Shown here: piece by piece, positions 53,333-62,408 of the stretch
Numbering within the stretch: the first letter of the stretch is position 1
Layout: the number at the start of each line of letters is the position of its first letter
NCBI RefSeq assembly: GCF_027891095.1
Contig: NZ_JAQIIO010000009.1
Span: 56,374-120,373 of the forward strand
Reading direction: 5' to 3'
Length of the DNA: 64,000 bases
From: Aliiroseovarius salicola
GTDB taxonomy: Bacteria > Pseudomonadota > Alphaproteobacteria > Rhodobacterales > Rhodobacteraceae
Program-made: the position numbers and the translations under genes
The notes under the pieces: generated by a model
What the model saw: the letters and a program-made list of their open reading frames with translations, nothing else
Databases searched by the model: none
Told to the model about the DNA's origin: nothing

Positions 53333-55795
53333 ATGGCTGAAACGTCCCTTCCCGCAGCAGCGCAGTATATCATTATCGGTGGTGGTATTGTTGGCTGTTC
53401 GGTCGCCTATCACCTGACAAAAATGGGGCATCGCGATGTTGTTCTGCTAGAGCAGGGCCAACTCAGCTGTGGCACCACATGGCATGCGGCTGGATTGGTG
53501 GGGCAGCTGCGCAGCCAACCCGCCATGACCAATCTGATCCGCTATTCGACCGAGCTTTATTCTCAGTTGGAAGAAGAAACCGGGCTGGCAACCGGCTGGA
53601 TGGAATGTGGGTCGGTCACTGTGGCGCGAAGTGATGATCGGATGACCATGCTCCTGCGAACTGCCGCAGCAGCGCGCGCGCAAGGGGTAGATGTCGAAGT
53701 GATCACCCCACAGGAAGCGCAGGACAAATGGCCGGTAATGCAGGTGGATGATGTCAAAGGCGGGTTGTGGATGCCGGGGGATGGTAAGGCCAACCCGACT
53801 GACCTAACCCAATCCCTCGCAAAAGGGGCCCGCATGGGGGGTGCCAAGGTGATCGAGGGGATCAAGGTCACAGATATTCTGACCGATAAAGGTGCCGTCA
53901 GCGGTGTCGTTACAGATCACGGCACCATCCATGCCGAGGTCGTGGTGAATTGCGGAGGTCAATGGGCGCGCGAGATTGGCAAAATGTGCGGGGTCAACGT
54001 GCCGCTGCACTCTGCCGAGCACATGTATATTGTGACCGAACAGATCGAAGGGGTAAATCCGGACCTGCCAGTTCTGCGCGATCCGGATGGATACATCTAT
54101 TTCAAGGAAGAAACCGGGGGGCTGGTGATGGGCGGATTTGAACCCGAGGCAAAGCCTTGGGCGATGGACGGCATCCCGGACAAGTTTTTCTTCCAACTTT
54201 TGCCCGATGACTGGGACCAATTCGAAATCCTTCTGGAAAATGCCCTGATCCGGGTGCCGCAAATGGCTGAGGCTGGGGTGCGAAAGTTTTACAACGGGCC
54301 TGAAAGCTTTACGCCAGACAACAATTACCTGCTCGGTGAAGCCCCCGAGCTGCAGAACTTCTTTGTTGGTGCCGGGTTTAATTCCATGGGAATTGCCAGT
54401 GCCGGTGGGGCAGGGCGGGCGCTTGCAGAGTGGATCGTTGAAGGCGCGCCGACCTCAGACCTCTTCGCCGTCGATATCCGCCGCTTTGCCAATTTCAACA
54501 ACAACCCCACGTGGCTGCATGACCGGGTCAAGGAAACACTGGGTCTACACTACGCCATGCCATGGCCCAATCGCGAGTTGCACACGGCGCGCCCGTTCCG
54601 CCGTTCGGCTCTCTATGATCGACTTGCAGCGAAAAACGCCGTGTTTGGGTCTAAGATGGGATGGGAACGGGTCAACTGGTTTGCCGCTGACGGGCAGGCA
54701 CCCGAAGCAGAATACAGTTTTGGCCGCCAGAACTGGCATGACAATGTGGCGCGCGAGCACAAGGCCACCCGAGAAGGTGTTGCTCTGTTTGACCAAAGCT
54801 CCTTTGCCAAGCTGATGGTGCAGGGGCGCGATGCTTGCAGTGAGCTCAACCGGATCTGTGCCGCCAATGTGGATGTGCCTGTTGGGCAGACAGTTTATAC
54901 CGGGCTTTTGAATGCGCGCGGCGGGTATGAAAGTGACCTGACGGTTCTGCGCCTGAAGGAGCAGGAGTTCATGCTGATCACCGGGTCGGCACAAGCCGTG
55001 CGCGATGCGGACTGGATCCGCAATAATTTCAGTGATGATGCCTATGTGTTCCTGACCGCTGTAACCGCCGCCTGGTCGGTGCTCGCCTTAATGGGGCCGA
55101 AGTCGCGGGATGTTTTGAAGAAATTGACAAAGTCGGATCTGGGCAACGCCGCATTCCCCTTTGCGACTGTGCAGGAAATTGACCTTGGCTATGCCACGGT
55201 CCTTGCCAACCGCATGACCTATGTGGGTGAGTTGGGGTGGGAACTCATTGTCCCGGTAGAGTTCACGGCAGGAGTCTATGACGACCTGATGCAGGCGGGC
55301 GCTGAATTTGGCATCACAGATGCCGGATATTATGCGCTGGAAGGCCTGCGCCTTGAGAAAGGATTTCGTGCCTGGAGCCGGGAATTGACCCCTGACATCA
55401 CCCCATTACAAACCGGCCTTAACTTCGCCGTTGATTATGAAAAGCCCGGTGGGTTCATCGGAAAAGAAGCGCTGCTCGCTGCCAAGTCAGACCCGGAACA
55501 CCTGAAAACCCGGATCGTTCAATTGGTGCTTGATGACGGCGCGCCACAGCTCTGGGGGGGGGAGGCCGTCCTGTATAATGGAGTCGAAATCGGTGAAGTT
55601 CGTTCGGCAGCCTATGGACACACGCTGGGGGCGGCGGTTGCACTATGCCAGTTGGATGCGCCGGAACCTATCACTGCGGAATACATCCGTGCGGGTCGAT
55701 TTGAGATTGACCTTGCTGGTGTCAAATATGCAGCGACGGTTCAATTGCGCGCCCCATATGACCCGAAAAGCGAGCGCCCAAAGGTGGGCGGATAA
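53333..55795 (+). CDS. FAD-dependent oxidoreductase with C-terminal GcvT domain (dimethylglycine/sarcosine dehydrogenase-like)
   Basis: 820 residues. The N-terminal DAO domain has the Rossmann motif IIIGGGIVGCSVAYHL (12-27) and a GTTWHAAGLVG segment whose His is the covalent FAD site in dimethylglycine dehydrogenase. It continues to about 400. A linker (FAO M-like) and a GcvT folate-binding domain (about 430-800) follow, including GYTGLLNARGGYESDLTVLR and TYVGELGWELIVP. It oxidatively demethylates an N-methyl amine and passes formaldehyde-level carbon to tetrahydrofolate. Exact substrate (dimethylglycine, sarcosine or another) is undetermined. The gene lies between two DeoR regulators. Confidence 0.85.
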   Translation: MAETSLPAAAQYIIIGGGIVGCSVAYHLTKMGHRDVVLLEQGQLSCGTTWHAAGLVGQLRSQPAMTNLIRYSTELYSQLEEETGLATGWMECGSVTVARSDDRMTMLLRTAAAARAQGVDVEVITPQEAQDKWPVMQVDDVKGGLWMPGDGKANPTDLTQSLAKGARMGGAKVIEGIKVTDILTDKGAVSGVVTDHGTIHAEVVVNCGGQWAREIGKMCGVNVPLHSAEHMYIVTEQIEGVNPDLPVLRDPDGYIYFKEETGGLVMGGFEPEAKPWAMDGIPDKFFFQLLPDDWDQFEILLENALIRVPQMAEAGVRKFYNGPESFTPDNNYLLGEAPELQNFFVGAGFNSMGIASAGGAGRALAEWIVEGAPTSDLFAVDIRRFANFNNNPTWLHDRVKETLGLHYAMPWPNRELHTARPFRRSALYDRLAAKNAVFGSKMGWERVNWFAADGQAPEAEYSFGRQNWHDNVAREHKATREGVALFDQSSFAKLMVQGRDACSELNRICAANVDVPVGQTVYTGLLNARGGYESDLTVLRLKEQEFMLITGSAQAVRDADWIRNNFSDDAYVFLTAVTAAWSVLALMGPKSRDVLKKLTKSDLGNAAFPFATVQEIDLGYATVLANRMTYVGELGWELIVPVEFTAGVYDDLMQAGAEFGITDAGYYALEGLRLEKGFRAWSRELTPDITPLQTGLNFAVDYEKPGGFIGKEALLAAKSDPEHLKTRIVQLVLDDGAPQLWGGEAVLYNGVEIGEVRSAAYGHTLGAAVALCQLDAPEPITAEYIRAGRFEIDLAGVKYAATVQLRAPYDPKSERPKVGG

Positions 55796-56023
55796 GCTGC
55801 GCACTCCTGATCGGGATGGGCGTAATCCATTACTATCGACCGATCTGAACTCTGCACAGTAAGTCGCGGTGGTAATGTCTGTAGAGGCGGTTTAGATGCT
55901 TTGTGGGTTTATGACGGAGTTGGTGGGTGAAGTTGACAAAAACACATTTATATGCGCTCGTATGTTGCAATAATGTGGGTATATGTGGTTTACCTGTGGG
56001 GAACTGACCGAAAGAGCGCCTGA

Positions 56024-56824
56024 ATGACCAATGCCACCAACCACTCGCACCGTGAGCTGGAACTTCTCACTGCCCTGCGTCGTCTGGGTGGGACGGCACG
56101 TTCATCTGAGCTTGCGAAATATCTCGATGTCTCAGAGGAAACCGTGCGCAGGGGCATCAAGTCACTTGCCAAATTCGGTACGGTCGAGCGGGTGCATGGC
56201 GGGGCTTACCTGGTCGGCGAAATGGGTGATCCAAGTTTCTTCTCCCGAATGGCACGCAATCCGGATGGAAAACTCCGGATTGCAAAGACCGTCGCCAAGC
56301 GAGTGCGCGAGGGTATGACCATCTTTCTGGATGTGGGAACAACCACCGCGTTTGTTGCAGAGCGATTGCGCAAAATTTCCGGGCTGACAGTGGTGACCAA
56401 TTCAGTGGGTGTTGCGCAGACTTTGGCTGGCACAAGCGATAACCGGGTGCATTTCCTGGGTGGCGAAATGAAAAGTGATGAGCGCGGAACATTTGGGTCG
56501 GTGACAGAACGGCAGGCACGGCGCTTTGCGATCGACATGGCGGTGCTGAGTGCAGATGGACTGACCAATACACACGGTTTCCTGTTCACCAATCCTGCTG
56601 AAGCAGCTCTTTCCGAGGTGATCGGAGACTGTGCCGACATGCTGATCATTGGTCTGGATCATCTTAAATGCGGTGTAAACGCGCCGCATCGCGGGGTGAC
56701 TGCAAGCCGGGTGGATTTGCTGGTGGCAGACGAAGCGCCTGATGCGGAGATTGCCCAGGCCTTGGACGGCTGGGGAGTGGACGTTCTCCTGACACCTGCG
56801 GGCAAGAAAGAAGAGAACTCATGA
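56024..56824 (+). CDS. DeoR-family transcriptional regulator
   Basis: 266 residues with helix-turn-helix RSSELAKYLDVSEETVRRGIKSLAKFGTVERVHGGAYL (about 25-62). The effector domain carries IFLDVGTTTAFVAERLR, TNSVGVAQTLA, FLGGEMKSDERGTFG and LGLDHLKCG-like IGLDHLKCG. It is divergent in sequence from the DeoR gene at 52498. It stands 228 bases after the FAD-GcvT gene and 246 bases before the 2-AEP binding protein, so its target could be either. It has no strong ribosome-binding site. Confidence 0.85.
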   Translation: MTNATNHSHRELELLTALRRLGGTARSSELAKYLDVSEETVRRGIKSLAKFGTVERVHGGAYLVGEMGDPSFFSRMARNPDGKLRIAKTVAKRVREGMTIFLDVGTTTAFVAERLRKISGLTVVTNSVGVAQTLAGTSDNRVHFLGGEMKSDERGTFGSVTERQARRFAIDMAVLSADGLTNTHGFLFTNPAEAALSEVIGDCADMLIIGLDHLKCGVNAPHRGVTASRVDLLVADEAPDAEIAQALDGWGVDVLLTPAGKKEENS

Positions 56825-57070
56825 TTGATCTTCCCTGCCTTCTCAAACCTGCTGGCACCATGTCGGATGTCGATGTGATGCGTGAAAAAGTTAATAGCAA
56901 CAACGAGTTGTAAGTGGCAAAGGGGGGCTTAGGCAATCTATAGGAAAAAATAATGATGTTGTAGGTATTATCGACTTTTCTTGTTGATGAAACATGCGAA
57001 ACTGGCCGTGGTTACTGAAGATCACGAAGAATCCAGAACCTGGTTTGAAAGACCAACAGAGGAGAAAATT

Positions 57071-58090
57071 ATGAAACGTAAGGCATCCATTTTTGCCGCA
57101 GCGGCGGCGGGTGTAATGCTAGCCACCAGCGCGGCAGCAGAAACGGAACTCACTGTCTATACTGCGGTTGAAGCGGAAGATCTGGCGCGTTACGCTGAAA
57201 AATTCAATGAAAGCCATCCAGATATCAAGATCAACTGGGTACGCGATTCAACCGGTATTATCACTGCGAAACTTCTGGCTGAGCGTGATAACCCTCAGGC
57301 CGACGTTGTTTGGGGGCTCGCTGCCACTTCGCTCTTGCTGCTGAAATCCGAAGGCATGCTTGAAGCCTATGCGCCAGCTGGCGTGGACAAGCTGGACGCC
57401 AAATTTGTTGATGGGGATAACCCGCCAGCATGGGTTGGGATGGATGCCTGGGTTGCATCGGTTTGCTACAATACGGTTGAAGCTGAAAAGAACGGTCTGA
57501 AACCGCCATCGTCGTGGAAAGATCTGACCGACCCGATGTATGCCGGTCATGTAATCATGCCGAACCCGAACTCGTCCGGCACCGGCTTTCTGGATGTTTC
57601 GAGCTGGCTGCAGCTCTTTGGTGAAGAAGGCGGTTGGGAATATATGGACGCGCTGCATGAAAACATCGCGCGCTATACCCACTCCGGTTCCAAGCCATGT
57701 AAACTGGCCGCCGCGGGCGAAATCCCGATTGGTGTGTCTTTTGCCTTCCGTGGCGCCAAATCGAAAGCCGCCGGTGCGCCGCTTGAGATCATCGTGCCGA
57801 GCGAAGGCGTGGGCTGGGATATGGAAGCCACGGCCATTGTCGCGGGAACGGCAAATCTTGATGCCGCGAAAACACTTGTTGACTTCACTGTGACTAAAGA
57901 GGCCAACGAGATGTATAACTCTGGTTATGCAGTTGTGGCCTATCCCGGAGTTGCCAAACCGGTTGAGCATTTCCCGGACGGTCTGCTCGATGCCATGATC
58001 GACAACGATTTTGAGTTTGCAGCCAACAATCGCGCTGCAATCCTGAAAGAATGGCAGTCCCGTTACGACGGCAAATCTGAAGCCAAGTAA
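57071..58090 (+). CDS. aepX: 2-aminoethylphosphonate ABC transporter, periplasmic binding protein
   Basis: 339 residues from the ATG at 57071, with GAGGAGAAAATT just before; an upstream in-frame ATG at 56981 would add an implausible leader. The signal peptide is MKRKASIFAAAAAGVMLATSAAA. It belongs to the iron(III)/AEP-type binding-protein family: mature ETELTVYTAVEAEDLARYAEKF, VWGLAATSLLLL, and GLKPPSSWKDLTDPMYAGHVIMPNP. Next to a fused permease and phnW it is the binding protein of the AepXVW (PhnS2-T2-U2) system. The ligand is inferred from context. Confidence 0.85.
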   Translation: MKRKASIFAAAAAGVMLATSAAAETELTVYTAVEAEDLARYAEKFNESHPDIKINWVRDSTGIITAKLLAERDNPQADVVWGLAATSLLLLKSEGMLEAYAPAGVDKLDAKFVDGDNPPAWVGMDAWVASVCYNTVEAEKNGLKPPSSWKDLTDPMYAGHVIMPNPNSSGTGFLDVSSWLQLFGEEGGWEYMDALHENIARYTHSGSKPCKLAAAGEIPIGVSFAFRGAKSKAAGAPLEIIVPSEGVGWDMEATAIVAGTANLDAAKTLVDFTVTKEANEMYNSGYAVVAYPGVAKPVEHFPDGLLDAMIDNDFEFAANNRAAILKEWQSRYDGKSEAK

Positions 58091-58100
58091 CTCTGGCCTG

Positions 58101-58124
58101 ATGAGGGGCAGGGATGCCCCTCAT
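58101..58124 (+). other. Intercistronic hairpin after aepX
   Basis: ATGAGGGGC (58101-58109) pairs perfectly with GCCCCTCAT (58116-58124) with a 6-base loop and no T-run. It follows the binding-protein gene, as after the binding-protein genes at 13932 and 32851. Confidence 0.55.
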
Positions 58125-58218
58125 TCTCACTCCGCCACTCAAAATACAAACTCGCGTTCAACGTTCATTGCGATGCCTGACCGGGCAGGCAGCTGGCGTT
58201 GTTGTAAGGATCGACCCC

Positions 58219-59331
58219 ATGATGCAAGCTCCTGTCACCAACAAGCTCTATCTCAGTATCGATAATCTCTGGAAAGCTTTTGGTAGTTTTCTGGCCCTGA
58301 AGGATATCTCGCTTGATATCCACGAAGGTGAGTTCATCTGTTTCCTCGGCCCTTCCGGCTGCGGCAAGACCACTTTGCTTCGCGCCATTGCTGGTCTGGA
58401 TCTGCAGACCAAGGGCACGGTTATGCAGGACGGTAAAGATGTTTCGAATCTGCCCCCGTCAGAACGGGATTTCGGGATCGTCTTTCAGTCTTATGCGCTG
58501 TTTCCGAACCTGACGATTGAGAAAAACATCGCCTTTGGCTTGGAAAACACCGGCCGTAGCAAATCCGAAATTGCCGTTCGTGTCCAAGAGCTTTTGGAGC
58601 TGGTTGGCTTACCGGATCAGGGCAAAAAATACCCGGCCCAACTGTCGGGCGGTCAGCAACAGCGGATTGCGTTGGCACGGGCGATTGCGACCAAGCCGGG
58701 CCTGCTCTTGCTTGATGAACCCCTTTCCGCGCTGGATGCCAAAGTACGTGTTCACCTGCGTCACGAAATTCATGAGCTCCAGCGCAAGTTGGGTGTGACC
58801 ACTGTGATGGTGACCCATGACCAGGAAGAAGCGCTGGCCATGGCGGATCGGATCGTTGTGATGAACCACGGGGTGATCGAACAAATTGGTTCCCCCACAG
58901 AAGTCTATCGTGAGCCCAAGAATCTGTTTGTGGCCGACTTCATCGGTGAAATGAACCAGATTGAAAGCACTGTCACCAAAGGGGGCCGCCTATCGGTGGG
59001 CGAAAAAACCTTTGCTTGTCACGAACATGATTTTGCGGATGGCACACCTGTTGTTGCTGCTGTTCGCCCGGAAGACATTATCCCTCACGAAGAGGGCTAT
59101 GAATCTGATGACCCCAATCGCAACTGCATTGATGTGCTGCTGCATGAGATGGAGTTCCTCGGTTCGTTCTGGCGTTGCCGCCTGCGCAATGAGCGTTTCG
59201 GTAAGTCCGAATTGATTGCCGATTTCTCGATCAATGCTGTGCGTCGCCTGGAGCTGGGTGTGGGCAGGACCATGGTCATCGAAATGCCCATCGATCGTCT
59301 GATGGCATTTGAGCGCCCGGAGGCATCGTGA
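58219..59331 (+). CDS. aepV: 2-aminoethylphosphonate ABC transporter ATP-binding protein
   Basis: 370 residues from the ATG at 58219, preceded by AAGGA at 8 bases; the open frame to 58114 runs through the hairpin. Walker A is GPSGCGKTT (44-52), the Q-loop VFQSYALFPNL, signature LSGGQQQRIALARA, Walker B LLLLDEPLSALD and VTHDQEEAL. A C-terminal TOBE domain (about 290-370) follows, with VVAAVRPEDIIPH. The stop overlaps the permease start region by 1-4 bases. Confidence 0.88.
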   Translation: MMQAPVTNKLYLSIDNLWKAFGSFLALKDISLDIHEGEFICFLGPSGCGKTTLLRAIAGLDLQTKGTVMQDGKDVSNLPPSERDFGIVFQSYALFPNLTIEKNIAFGLENTGRSKSEIAVRVQELLELVGLPDQGKKYPAQLSGGQQQRIALARAIATKPGLLLLDEPLSALDAKVRVHLRHEIHELQRKLGVTTVMVTHDQEEALAMADRIVVMNHGVIEQIGSPTEVYREPKNLFVADFIGEMNQIESTVTKGGRLSVGEKTFACHEHDFADGTPVVAAVRPEDIIPHEEGYESDDPNRNCIDVLLHEMEFLGSFWRCRLRNERFGKSELIADFSINAVRRLELGVGRTMVIEMPIDRLMAFERPEAS

Positions 59332-61352
59332 TGAGCAGCCCGACGACCAATCTGACAACCATGCCTGAAGGCCCGGTGATCAAGGGCAAGATCAGCCGCG
59401 ATGATATCATCATGCGCAGTGGCATGATTGTGATCGCGCTTTATCTGATCGCTACGCTGGTGTTCCCGCTTTACGCCATGCTGTCGAAATCCTTTTCGAC
59501 ATACCGGTTTGAACTGTCCCAATACGAATTCCAAGTGAGTGATGAAGTCGGCGTTTTTGACGGCACAATCCTGACAGGTTCCGAGCTGAATGCACAAACC
59601 GGAGTCTATGAAGACCTTGATCTAAGCACCGGATCCGATGGTCGACTTGGCGTGACCAAGTTCTTCCCGGATTTCAGCTTCCGCAGCCCGGTCATGTATC
59701 AAATCCGCAATACAGCGGAAACCGGGCGCTTCCTTGTGGGGTCCACGCTGCAAGACTCAACTGAATGGGTGACTCTGGACAGCAACACTTTCCGCAGAGT
59801 TCAATTGCGCCCGATGAAGTCCACAGGGATGGACAACTTCATCAACTACTTCTCGACGCCGGCACTGTTCAATTCCATCAAGAATTCGCTCTGGATTGCA
59901 GTGGTGTCGACCATTGTCACGGTGACGCTGGCATTCTGGTTTGCCTATGCACTCAATCGCAGCTGCATGCGCTACAAAGGGGTGTTCCGCCTCGTGGCTA
60001 TGGCGCCGATCCTTGTTCCGTCACTTCTGCCGGGGATCGCTCTGGTCTATCTCTTCGGCAATCAGGGCATGCTCAAGGAGCTTCTATTTGGAGCCAGTAT
60101 TTATGGGCCAATCGGGATTGTGATCGGATCGGTGTTTTTCACCTTCCCACATGCTTTCCTCATCATATCAACTGCGCTGGCGATCTCGGATGGGCGTCTT
60201 TATGAGGCTGCGACCAGCCTGCGCTCGACGCCGTGGCGGACCTTCTGGACGGTCACTATTCCAGGCGCCCGTTATGGCCTGATTTCGGCAGCCTTCGTGG
60301 TGTTCAACCTCGTGATCACCGATTTTGGCTTGCCCAAGGTGATCGGCGGTCAGTTCAACGTTCTTGCGGTGGATATCTATAAACAGGTGATCGGCCAGCA
60401 GAACTTTGAGATGGGTGCTGTGGTGTCGGTTGTTCTGGTTGTACCCGCAATCCTCGCCTTTGCCATCGACCGGATGGTTCAATCGAAGCAGGTTGCCGCA
60501 CTTACGGCCCGGTCTGTGCCCTATCAACCGACACCGAATGCGAAAACAGACCGCATCTTCTTTGTCTACTGCTGCTTTGTCGCGTTCTTCATCATTGGCC
60601 TCCTGGCGGTGTGTCAGTTCGCGGCTCTGATCAAGTTCTGGCCCTATGACCTGAGCCTGAGCCTGAATAACTATAACTTTGACAAGATGGATGGCGGCGG
60701 TTGGGCGTCATACTTCAACTCAATCAAGTTGGGTCTTTTGACTGCAATTTGTGGCACGGCAGTGGTGTTCTTCGGAGCTTACCTTGTTGAGAAATCAAAC
60801 GGGTTCCGCACCGGGCGGGCCATCTTCCAGATGTTTGCGATGCTGCCCATGGCCATTCCGGGAATGGTGCTGGGTCTGGCTTACATCTTCTTCTTCAACA
60901 ATCCGTCAAATCCGCTGAATGCGATCTACGGGACAATGGCGATTCTGGTGATCTGTACGGTAACGCACTTTTATACCGTGTCGCACCTGACGGCTGTGAC
61001 GGCGCTCAAGCAGATGGATCGTGAGTTCGAAAGTGTCTCGGCTTCATTGAAACAGCCCACACTGAAGCTCTTCTCGCGTGTGACGGTACCGGTCTGCCTG
61101 CCGGCTGTGTTAGACATCTCGATCTATCTTTTTGTGAATGCAATGACGACCGTGTCAGCGGTGGTGTTCCTCTATTCGCCAAAGACAACGCTGGCCTCGA
61201 TTGCTGTGTTGAACATGGATGACGCGGGGGACATCGCGCCGGCGGCTGCGATGGGGATGATGATTTTCTACACCAATGCAGCGGCGCGGGTCATTCACCT
61301 GCTTGCTTCGCGCGGGATCCTGAAGAAAACACAGGCCTGGCGCGCGCGATAA
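59331..61352 (+). CDS. aepW: 2-aminoethylphosphonate ABC transporter permease, fused two-domain
   Basis: 673 residues from the ATG at 59331; a GTG at 59328 is possible, but the GGAGG spacing is better for the ATG. Two permease domains are fused. After a first helix near 30-47 comes a periplasmic loop of about 125 residues (about 50-175) unusual for such permeases. EAA-type loops are TSLRSTPWRTFWTVTIPGAR and ESVSASLKQPTLKLFSRVTVP. About twelve membrane helices are present. Fused permeases of this size with AEP-type binding protein and ATPase belong to the PhnU2/AepW family. Confidence 0.87.
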   Translation: MSSPTTNLTTMPEGPVIKGKISRDDIIMRSGMIVIALYLIATLVFPLYAMLSKSFSTYRFELSQYEFQVSDEVGVFDGTILTGSELNAQTGVYEDLDLSTGSDGRLGVTKFFPDFSFRSPVMYQIRNTAETGRFLVGSTLQDSTEWVTLDSNTFRRVQLRPMKSTGMDNFINYFSTPALFNSIKNSLWIAVVSTIVTVTLAFWFAYALNRSCMRYKGVFRLVAMAPILVPSLLPGIALVYLFGNQGMLKELLFGASIYGPIGIVIGSVFFTFPHAFLIISTALAISDGRLYEAATSLRSTPWRTFWTVTIPGARYGLISAAFVVFNLVITDFGLPKVIGGQFNVLAVDIYKQVIGQQNFEMGAVVSVVLVVPAILAFAIDRMVQSKQVAALTARSVPYQPTPNAKTDRIFFVYCCFVAFFIIGLLAVCQFAALIKFWPYDLSLSLNNYNFDKMDGGGWASYFNSIKLGLLTAICGTAVVFFGAYLVEKSNGFRTGRAIFQMFAMLPMAIPGMVLGLAYIFFFNNPSNPLNAIYGTMAILVICTVTHFYTVSHLTAVTALKQMDREFESVSASLKQPTLKLFSRVTVPVCLPAVLDISIYLFVNAMTTVSAVVFLYSPKTTLASIAVLNMDDAGDIAPAAAMGMMIFYTNAAARVIHLLASRGILKKTQAWRAR

Positions 61353-61373
61353 TTGTCAGCTTGAGAAGATAAG

Positions 61374-61406
61374 AAACTCCGCCGCACGCAGGTGTCGGCG
61401 GAGTTT
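61374..61406. terminator. Bidirectional terminator between aepW and the LysR gene
   Basis: A perfect 11-bp stem, AAACTCCGCCG (61374-61384) with CGGCGGAGTTT (61396-61406), has an 11-base loop. TTT at its 3' side in both directions fits the convergent genes on either side. Confidence 0.75.
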
Positions 61407-61411
61407 CCATG

Positions 61412-62278
61412 TCAGATTTGCGTTTTGCGGGCGATGTCCATGAAGGCGCGGATGACTTTCACGTCATGGCGCTGGGTCAGGTGGACGAGGGACTCGCTCA
61501 TCGAAATCTGAGTGCCGGAAAGGCTTATCTTTCTGAACCGTGTGTCATGAACATATTCCGCGAGTGACACAAAGCCGATCCCAGCACCAGAGGCCACTAC
61601 TTCGCGCACCGCTTCCCGCCCTTCCGCAACAATGGTTGGGGTCAGGGTGATACCCTGACGAAGTGCTTCCTCTTCCAGTTTCTGCCGGGTCTTTGAGCCG
61701 TTCTCGCGAAACACCAGCGGGAACTTGGCAAGATCTTTCAAAGAAACGCTTTCTTGAGAGGCCAGCAGCAAGCCATGGGCGGCAAAGGCAACAATTTCGG
61801 ACGCACCAAGATCGAGTACGGTGATATCCTTGCCGGGGGACACACTTCCGACGACACCGATTTCGGCGTTATAGGCGCGCAACTCCTCGACGACTTTTTC
61901 AGTGTTCCCGACCCGCAGTGAAATGGTGGTATGTGGATAGCGTTTCTGGAATTCCCCAAGCAATTCCGTCACATGGTGGGCCGAGTCCGCAACAACCCGA
62001 AGTTCGCCTTCCACCGCGGAACCTTTCTGCGAGAGATACTCTTCGATTTGTTCTTCCACCTCGAAATACCGTTTGGTCAGCAAAAACAGCTGTTCTCCGG
62101 TTTCGGTCAGCCGAACCCTTTTGCGTTCGCGATGAAAAAGTAGCGTATCGTGGTCCTGTTCCAGTTTTCGTACTTGTTCGGAAATCGCTGGTTGGGTCAG
62201 GAAAAGCGCCTCTGCAGCACGGGAAAATCCGCCAAAACGCGCCACATTGTGAAAGGCTTTCAATTGTCTGTGGCGCAT
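61412..62278 (-). CDS. LysR-family regulator of the 2-AEP genes
   Basis: 288 residues. The N-terminal helix-turn-helix is FSRAAEALFLTQPAISEQVRKLE (18-40), followed by the LysR effector domain with LRVVADSAHHVTELLGEF and VGVVGSVSPGKD-like IGVVGSVSPGKDI. It is divergent from phnW with 130 bases between, where a TN11A-type box lies. LysR regulators next to phnWYA genes activate them in response to AEP or a related intermediate (family knowledge). It is probably also responsible for the aep genes. Confidence 0.88.
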   Translation of the reverse strand: MRHRQLKAFHNVARFGGFSRAAEALFLTQPAISEQVRKLEQDHDTLLFHRERKRVRLTETGEQLFLLTKRYFEVEEQIEEYLSQKGSAVEGELRVVADSAHHVTELLGEFQKRYPHTTISLRVGNTEKVVEELRAYNAEIGVVGSVSPGKDITVLDLGASEIVAFAAHGLLLASQESVSLKDLAKFPLVFRENGSKTRQKLEEEALRQGITLTPTIVAEGREAVREVVASGAGIGFVSLAEYVHDTRFRKISLSGTQISMSESLVHLTQRHDVKVIRAFMDIARKTQI

Positions 62279-62333
62279 TTGATTTCCTCTAGGGTCGATC
62301 CTGCGATCATCTATAAGCCGCGCCTATATAACG

Positions 62334-62348
62334 ATTGCCAATTGCAAT
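62334..62348. promoter_or_regulatory. LysR-type box (T-N11-A) between lysR and phnW
   Basis: ATTGC-CAATT-GCAAT is a perfect interrupted palindrome, including T-N11-A. It lies 56 bases from the lysR start and 61 bases from the phnW ATG. The position suits an activator site. Confidence 0.6.
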
Positions 62349-62408
62349 TTCACATATAGATCTTCTTGCTGCAATGCTATTCGTGACAGACCATTTCGGA
62401 GATGCAAA

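Noticed and set aside
56825..57070. Pho box before the AEP importer
   Set aside because: No pair of CTGTCAT-like repeats at 11-base spacing was found.
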